Part shown: piece by piece, positions 10,339 through 13,891 of the stretch
How positions within the stretch are numbered: position 1 is the first letter of the stretch
How the letters are laid out: the number at the start of each line of letters is the position of its first letter
Source of the DNA: Usnea hakonensis
Lineage: Eukaryota; Ascomycota; Lecanoromycetes; Lecanorales; Parmeliaceae
NCBI GenBank assembly: GCA_013423325.1
Contig: BLJB01000248.1
Span: forward strand, 1 to 13,891
Direction: 5' to 3'
Length of the DNA stretch: 13,891 nucleotides
Translations under genes and position numbers: made by a program
The notes under the pieces: generated by a model
What the model saw: the letters and a program-made list of their open reading frames with translations, nothing else
Databases searched by the model: none
What the model was told of the DNA's origin: nothing

Positions 10339-10526
10339 CCGCGCCCGTAGAGCCCCAATATCGGGCTTAGTATTATACGTACTCGCTATTTAATAATAAA
10401 TATCTATACTAATTATACTAATTATAGCTAATACTATAACTATCTATACCCCTAATACCTCGGGTTAGTACCCCAATAACTACTACTATCACTACTGGAG
10501 CAATCTTCTATTTAGTTATGGATCGG

Positions 10527-10544
10527 CCTATAAGGCCTTATAGG
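10527..10544. repeat. 18-bp perfect palindrome
   Basis: CCTATAAGGCCTTATAGG reads the same on both strands. It is flanked by GATC on the left (10521-10524) and ATC on the right. No function is evident. Confidence 0.8.
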
Positions 10545-10556
10545 ATCTTATATAGT

Positions 10557-10623
10557 ATTCGGAGTATTTACTACTTATATTATATAGCTTTCGGAATATT
10601 CGGAGCATTTATACTACTTATAT
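10557..10623 (+). repeat. Pair of about 25-bp direct repeats
   Basis: ATTCGGAGTATTTA followed by CTACTTATAT at 10557-10580 recurs at 10598-10623 as ATTCGGAGCATTTATA plus CTACTTATAT. One unit has a 2-bp insertion and a T/C difference. Confidence 0.75.
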
Positions 10624-10628
10624 CTACC

Positions 10629-10755
10629 TCTATATATATCCTCCGACCTTATTTTGGTTGAAATTTAGTATATACTCGTTATATTACGAAAAAAAGTTTT
10701 AAATAATCGTGTTTTTACAAAATATAGAATTTTTATATGGTACACTAGGTACGGA
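10629..10755 (+). repeat. 3' UTR block shared with 11412-11540 (copy 1)
   Basis: It starts CTCTATATATATCCTCCGA and includes AAATTTAGTATATACTCG, which is exact in both copies. The similarity to 11412-11540 runs about 125 bp, with most differences of the RIP type (this copy keeps TG and CA where the other has TA). It implies that the two copia 3' ends in this window are related. Confidence 0.75.
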
Positions 10756-10813
10756 AATTGTACCAATAGCGAATTTAATATAGTTATTTTCAGATCTATT
10801 TTATTCACTTTAG

Positions 10814-11050
10814 TTACCCTATATTCACTAGGGGGGGGTACTCTACATTTAGATTCAGTATTTATATTACCCTATATTCGCGCTAACCGCATTCGGGTTT
10901 TATATGTCGTAAACTTTAAAATCTGCGATTTTTTAATTACTTCCAAAATACGCTAAGGGGGTATTATGATATTTTTACCTTAGTAACCCGGCGTTCATTT
11001 TTTTACCTCTATTACCCTATGTAAATATTCACTTCAGTTACCCGGCATTC
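10814..11050 (+). repeat. Iterated TTACCC(TATATTC) motif, five copies
   Basis: TTACCCTATATTC occurs exactly at 10814-10826 and 10867-10879. Variants are TAACCCGGCGTTC (10984-10996), TTACCCTAT plus a spaced ATATTC from 11012, and TTACCCGGCATTC (11038-11050). The first and last copies also share flanks: an upstream ATTCACTT and a downstream G-run of six to eight bases (10831-10838 and 11055-11060). It sits in the RIP-poor part of the copia B 3' region. Confidence 0.65.
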
Positions 11051-11084
11051 GCTAGGGGGGTAGGGGTCTACGAAGTATGCGCTC

Positions 11085-11093
11085 GAAGGGGAG
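11085..11093 (+). promoter_or_regulatory. Polypurine tract of copia B
   Basis: GAAGGGGAG directly precedes the right LTR. In LTR retrotransposons this purine run resists RNase H and primes plus-strand DNA synthesis. Its place next to the LTR start confirms the border at 11094. Confidence 0.8.
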
Positions 11094-11214
11094 TATTAAA
11101 AGTGGTAGATCACGTGACTTCGTCAAGTGACTACTACTAGGACATAGTCAAGCTTTCCTTCATAGAGCTCCATAGTTAATACAACTACTATGTGTCCTAC
11201 CCTATATTTTGACA
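11094..11214 (+). repeat. 3' LTR of copia B (121 bp)
   Basis: It begins TATTAAAAGTGG, where both G-to-A changes relative to the left LTR (TGTTGAAAGTGG) fit RIP on the opposite strand, and ends TTTTGACA with an unmutated CA. Apart from its first bases it keeps more CA and TG sites than the left LTR, for example TTCATAG against TTTATAG. The two LTRs have been mutated at different sites. Confidence 0.92.
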
Positions 11215-11411
11215 TATTAATTAATCCTTTTCTTTTTCTCTCTAGAGTTAATTCTAACTACTAGGATATAGGGGCCTTTTAACCCGCCTTATATAAATTC
11301 TTATAATATTATCTTAATTCTAAAGTATTACTTCTAGTCTCGTAGCTACTTACCTAGCTACTATTTAACTATTATAGTTACTATAGCTACTTAGAGTATT
11401 TTTTATATAGT

Positions 11412-11540
11412 ATATAGACCTCTATATATATCCTTCGATCTCGTTTTACTTAAAATTTAGTATATACTCGCTAGATATTAAAAAAGATTTTTAAATAACT
11501 ATATTTTTATAAAAAGTAGAAAGTTTATATAATAATATTA
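11412..11540 (+). repeat. 3' UTR block shared with 10629-10755 (copy 2)
   Basis: This is the heavily RIP-mutated counterpart of the block at 10629-10755. AAATTTAGTATATACTCG is identical in both. Elsewhere TA here replaces TG or CA there. Confidence 0.75.
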
Positions 11541-11686
11541 TTATAAAATTAAATATTAAGCTATTATAGGGCTTAATACTTATTATTATATTATTATATT
11601 ATCTCTACTACTCTAATATTACTATTATATAGTATAGAGTTAATATAGAAGTTAGAACTTAATTTTTTAGAAGAAAAAATACGCTT

Positions 11687-11695
11687 AAGTAGAAG
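11687..11695 (+). promoter_or_regulatory. Probable polypurine tract before LTR2
   Basis: AAGTAGAAG directly precedes the LTR2 start; with one RIP change reversed it would read AAGTGGAAG. Its place and composition match the polypurine tract of copia B. Confidence 0.45.
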
Positions 11696-11842
11696 TATTA
11701 AAATAGAAAGGTTTATTAAGTTATATAACTTCGTTATATAAACTTAGCGCCTTAGTATTTTATAAATAGTCTTATATATTTCTTGTGCTTCTAACAACTA
11801 ATTAATGAACTTAACAAGTGTTCTACATACCTACTTTCAACA
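11696..11842 (+). repeat. LTR2: 147-bp copia-type LTR, single copy
   Basis: It starts TATTAAAAT (originally probably TGTTGAAAT) and ends ACTTTCAACA, so the ends form the inverted pair TGTTGAAA/TTTCAACA. Inside are a hairpin centred on AACTTCGTT (11727-11735) with arms TTATATAAC and GTTATATAA, and a TATAAATA box near 11760. A polypurine-like run precedes it and LINE coding sequence follows at once. It is therefore the 3' LTR of an element inserted into the LINE. No partner LTR is present in the window. The last 60 bp are almost free of RIP. Confidence 0.6.
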
Positions 11843-13150
11843 GTAATAGCGTTACTTTTTAAGGAGCGGAAAGTATAAGATTATAATATACTAATAATTT
11901 AGAAGCCGAGCTATAACTCGTTTAATAAATTAATATATAATCTAAGTTTTAATAAATTTCTACTAGTCTATAAATTAGATCTAAAGGTTTAAATATACTT
12001 TTATATTAATAAAAGAATAGATCTAACTAGCTAGAAAATTAGATATTAAGAGAGTAACTTTTACTCCCTTTAATTAAATATTAAATAAAATAATAAAAAA
12101 GAGGAGGAGTATATTTCTTTCTAATTCTCTATTTAAGAACTAATTCTCTAGATATATAATATATATAATTAATTATTAGTATTACTAGAGGTAACGATAG
12201 TCTTTCTAGTACTAATATTTTTAAAATAAGTCTTAAAAAAAAAAGGTAAATATATAGCTTTTAAAGACTTTAATTTTTATTATTCTAAATAAAATAATAA
12301 GGGATAATATATATACTATAAAATAATTAATAGACTTATTAAAATTATTTAAATTAAGGAAATAATTTTTAAACTATTTAATAATTTAGTTATATAAAAA
12401 TCTCGAGGCTAGGAGTTAATAATTAATCTAGTCTTTCTAATATTAAAAGTCTATTAGATTATAGTCCGCTATATTCTAAAAAAGGACCTAGAATATATAT
12501 CTAATTATATTTTAATAATAATAGAATTAGAATAATAGTAGAAAAAGATATTAATAAAAAAATAATAACTATAAAAAAAATTAGTTAAAAAAGATACTAT
12601 TTCTAAAATAGTTAAAGATAATTATATTTTATAAAGCGCTCTTTTTTAAAGATCTATAAAAATAGAGAAAGAGATAGAAGTCTTTATAGAAACTATAAAT
12701 TAAAGGTTCTAGAAAATAGTAAAAAACTATATACTATAAATAAAGCCTATAACTAAGTTAAACTTATATTAGAATATAGATTATATAAAAGTTATTAAGA
12801 TAGCTAAGTTTAAATTTAAAGAATATTATTAACTTTAAAATAAATAGTTAGTTAAGGAACTTTAGAGAGTAAAAAGAAAAAAATAAAGATTATATATAAA
12901 ATCTATATATTTTATTAGCGCGAGGGAGTATATAAAGTATTATTAAAAAAAAATAGAATCTAAAAGTTTATCTAATAAAAATAAAAATAGAATATAGTTT
13001 TAAAACTCTTATTATAATTTTTAGCTATTCTAGATTAAAGAGGAATAAAATAATCTAGTTTTAAAAATAAAATTAATATTTTAAAAAGTATATTATTTCT
13101 ATTTATTTTAATAATCGATATAAAAGATATTCTAAATATTTAATATTTAA
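11843..13150 (+). pseudogene. LINE ORF2 remnant: APE endonuclease and spacer
   Basis: Frame 2 is read from the first base after LTR2. The active-site Glu motif (usual form IQEP) appears as stop-Lys-Pro at 11900-11908, Glu having changed to Lys. The Gly-Asp-Phe-Asn box followed by His-His is at 12263-12283 and reads KDFN then Phe-Tyr-Tyr. The Ile-Asp-Leu-Val box is at 12422-12433, reading INLVF. The Ser-Asp-His box is at 12500-12508, reading Ser-Asn-Tyr. All these changes fit RIP. A Lys-rich spacer follows to about 13150. The endonuclease nicks target DNA to start target-primed reverse transcription; this copy is dead. Confidence 0.8.
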
Positions 13151-13159
13151 TTCTAATAT

Positions 13160-13822
13160 CTATAGGGGATAGAATTAATAGTAATAAAATAATAAAAATA
13201 ATTATATATCTAATAATAGATAAAACTCTAAATATCTTAAAAATCTTTAATTAATTTTTAAGATATATAGTAATATTAAAAAAATTAAATAAATCTAATT
13301 ATTTAAAACTTAAAGTATACTAACTAATAGTTTTATTTAATATTCTAGATAAAGTACTAGAAATAGTAATCTTAAAATAATTAATAAAATTAGTAGAAAG
13401 TTATAATCTTCTTTTTTAATAATAAATAAAAGTAAAAAAAGATAAATTAATAAAAATAGTATTAAAATTACTAATAGATATAATTTATATTATATAGAAC
13501 TATAATATTATTAATAATAGAAAAGTCGCTAGTCTACTTTTACTAGATATTATAGATACTTTTAATAATATCTTATATAAGAGACTCCTCTATAATCTAA
13601 AAAAAAGGAAAGTCCTAAAAAAAATAATAAAATAAATATCTAGCTTTTTTATAAATAGAGTAATATCTATAATATTAGAGAATTAGATAAACCTAATAAA
13701 AGTAGTAGAGACTAATATTTTTTAAAAATTATTATTCTCTTTTATATTATTCCTCTTTTTTAATATCTCTCTAATTAAATAATATATAAGAACTACTCTC
13801 TCTATTTAGATAGAAGGTTTTA
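13160..13822 (+). pseudogene. LINE ORF2 remnant: front half of reverse transcriptase
   Basis: This is frame 1, so a small indel near 13120-13160 separates it from the endonuclease frame. A Pro-Gly-Asp-like start is at 13162-13176. The region YQLIVLFNILDKVLE (stop read as Gln) at about 13315-13362 matches the usual YRPI.LLN..GK..E box. The first catalytic Asp is intact at 13546-13548 in LLLDIIDTFNN. The Pro-Gln-Gly-Ser-Pro-Leu-Ser-Pro box is at 13720-13743, mutated in most positions, followed by ILFLFFN. The reading ends in GFI at about 13816-13824, where the FxDD box should start. Confidence 0.8.
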
Positions 13823-13891
13823 TTGGATTGGAATTCATACTCGTGTCTATCTAACTATGTGAAAGATAATTACGGGAAGCTCTATAGCAAT
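13823..13891. other. Unmutated flank, right edge of island
   Basis: CA and TG dinucleotides return abruptly at about 13824 and composition is ordinary to the end of the window. The stretch is too short to assign to a gene. It shares no visible target-site duplication with the left flank. Confidence 0.55.

Larger units (their letters stand above)
10211..11093 (+). other. Copia B 3' region, partly spared by RIP
   Basis: This 883-bp stretch between the gag-pol stop and the right LTR shows no ORF. The first part, to about 10650, is RIP-like, though it keeps a CG-rich patch at 10307-10350. From about 10655 CA and TG dinucleotides are common, so the second part is far less mutated. It holds several repeats: a 12-bp tandem repeat, an 18-bp palindrome, a 25-bp direct repeat, an iterated TTACCC motif, and a block shared with 11412-11540. 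It may act in RNA 3'-end formation or as an enhancer; I cannot tell from sequence. Confidence 0.6.
3866..11214 (+). mobile_element. Copia B: full-length, RIP-inactivated Ty1/copia retrotransposon
   Basis: This is a 7349-bp element bounded by two 121-bp LTRs, with a primer binding site directly after the left LTR, a polypurine tract directly before the right LTR, and gag-protease-integrase-RT-RNase H between them in one frame. It lies inside the RNase H gene of copia A on the left. The 5 bp outside the LTRs are AATTA (3861-3865) and TATTA (11215-11219), matching at 4 of 5 positions; a perfect target-site duplication is therefore not shown. All in-frame stops I read in gag-pol are TAA or TAG. 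Confidence 0.92.
11215..11695 (+). other. 3' tail of a second copia-like element
   Basis: I find no ORF; in particular none of the remaining RNase H of copia A can be read here. The block at 11412-11540 matches the copia B 3' region, and the stretch ends in a polypurine-like run and LTR2. This is therefore most likely the 3' untranslated part of a copia-like element, either copia A with its middle deleted or a third copy. The first 190 bases show nothing I can identify. Confidence 0.5.
11843..13822 (+). mobile_element. LINE-type non-LTR retrotransposon, both ends missing
   Basis: An APE-type endonuclease followed by a non-LTR reverse transcriptase in one direction identifies a LINE, probably of the Tad1/I type common in filamentous ascomycetes (clade uncertain). 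ORF1 and the first residues of the endonuclease are missing at the left, where LTR2 sits. The RT palm with its FxDD box, the thumb, any C-terminal domain and the 3' end are missing at the right, where unmutated flank begins. Mutation is heavy throughout and the base composition is extremely AT-rich. Confidence 0.85.

Noticed and set aside
3866..11842. One element running from the left TGTTGAAAG to the final CTTTCAACA at 11842
   Set aside because: The left and right ends match only over 121 bp (3866-3986 with 11094-11214), and the primer binding site and polypurine tract place the borders of copia B at 3866 and 11214. The 11842 end belongs to a separate LTR.
67..13822. Many short AT-rich ORFs on the minus strand and in other frames
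   Set aside because: They have no domain motifs and are explained by the retrotransposon frames on the plus strand, whose stops and changed residues fit RIP.
11843..13822. Novel functional system in the AT-rich right part
   Set aside because: The endonuclease and reverse transcriptase boxes show that it is an ordinary dead LINE.

Overview
The window looks like a transposon island from a filamentous ascomycete (Pezizomycotina) that has been heavily mutated by repeat-induced point mutation (RIP). From about base 70 to base 13820 the sequence is very AT-rich and almost free of CpA and TpG, while TpA is in excess and CpG survives. In-frame stops in the dead genes are almost all TAA or TAG, as expected if CAA, CAG and TGG codons were converted. 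About 65-70 bases at each end have ordinary composition and look like unique flanking DNA. I see no intact gene, tRNA, rRNA or CRISPR array, and I cannot name the species.

Layout. Bases 1-66 are unmutated flank. Bases 67-3865 are a 5'-truncated Ty1/copia element (called A here): a Ser/Asp-rich tract, integrase, a long low-complexity linker, reverse transcriptase, and the start of RNase H. It stops just after the first RNase H aspartate. Bases 3866-11214 are a structurally complete Ty1/copia element (B), apparently inserted into A. B has two 121-bp LTRs, a copia-type primer binding site matching the anticodon arm of initiator tRNA-Met, a long leader with an extra ORF, a 1514-codon gag-pol frame without any indel, an 883-bp 3' region and a polypurine tract. 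Bases 11215-11842 are the 3' tail of a copia-like element with its own polypurine tract and a 147-bp LTR (LTR2). This may be the end of A, but the rest of A's RNase H is missing. LTR2 abuts a LINE-type non-LTR retrotransposon (11843 to about 13822) carrying an APE-type endonuclease and the front half of a reverse transcriptase. The LINE ends just before its catalytic FxDD box, where unmutated flank (about 13823-13891) begins.

History as read from the sequence: a LINE was hit near the start of its endonuclease by an LTR2-type copia element, and a copia element was hit inside RNase H by B. RIP then inactivated all of them. RIP is patchy at the ends: the 3' UTR and 3' LTR of B (about 10655-11214) and the last 60 bp of LTR2 are much less mutated than their surroundings.

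I found no new defence or biosynthetic system. The most unusual points are the extra acidic ORF ahead of gag in B, the lightly mutated 3' region of B with an iterated TTACCC motif, the hairpin with CACGTG sites shared in form by two different LTRs, and the missing pieces at the nest junctions.
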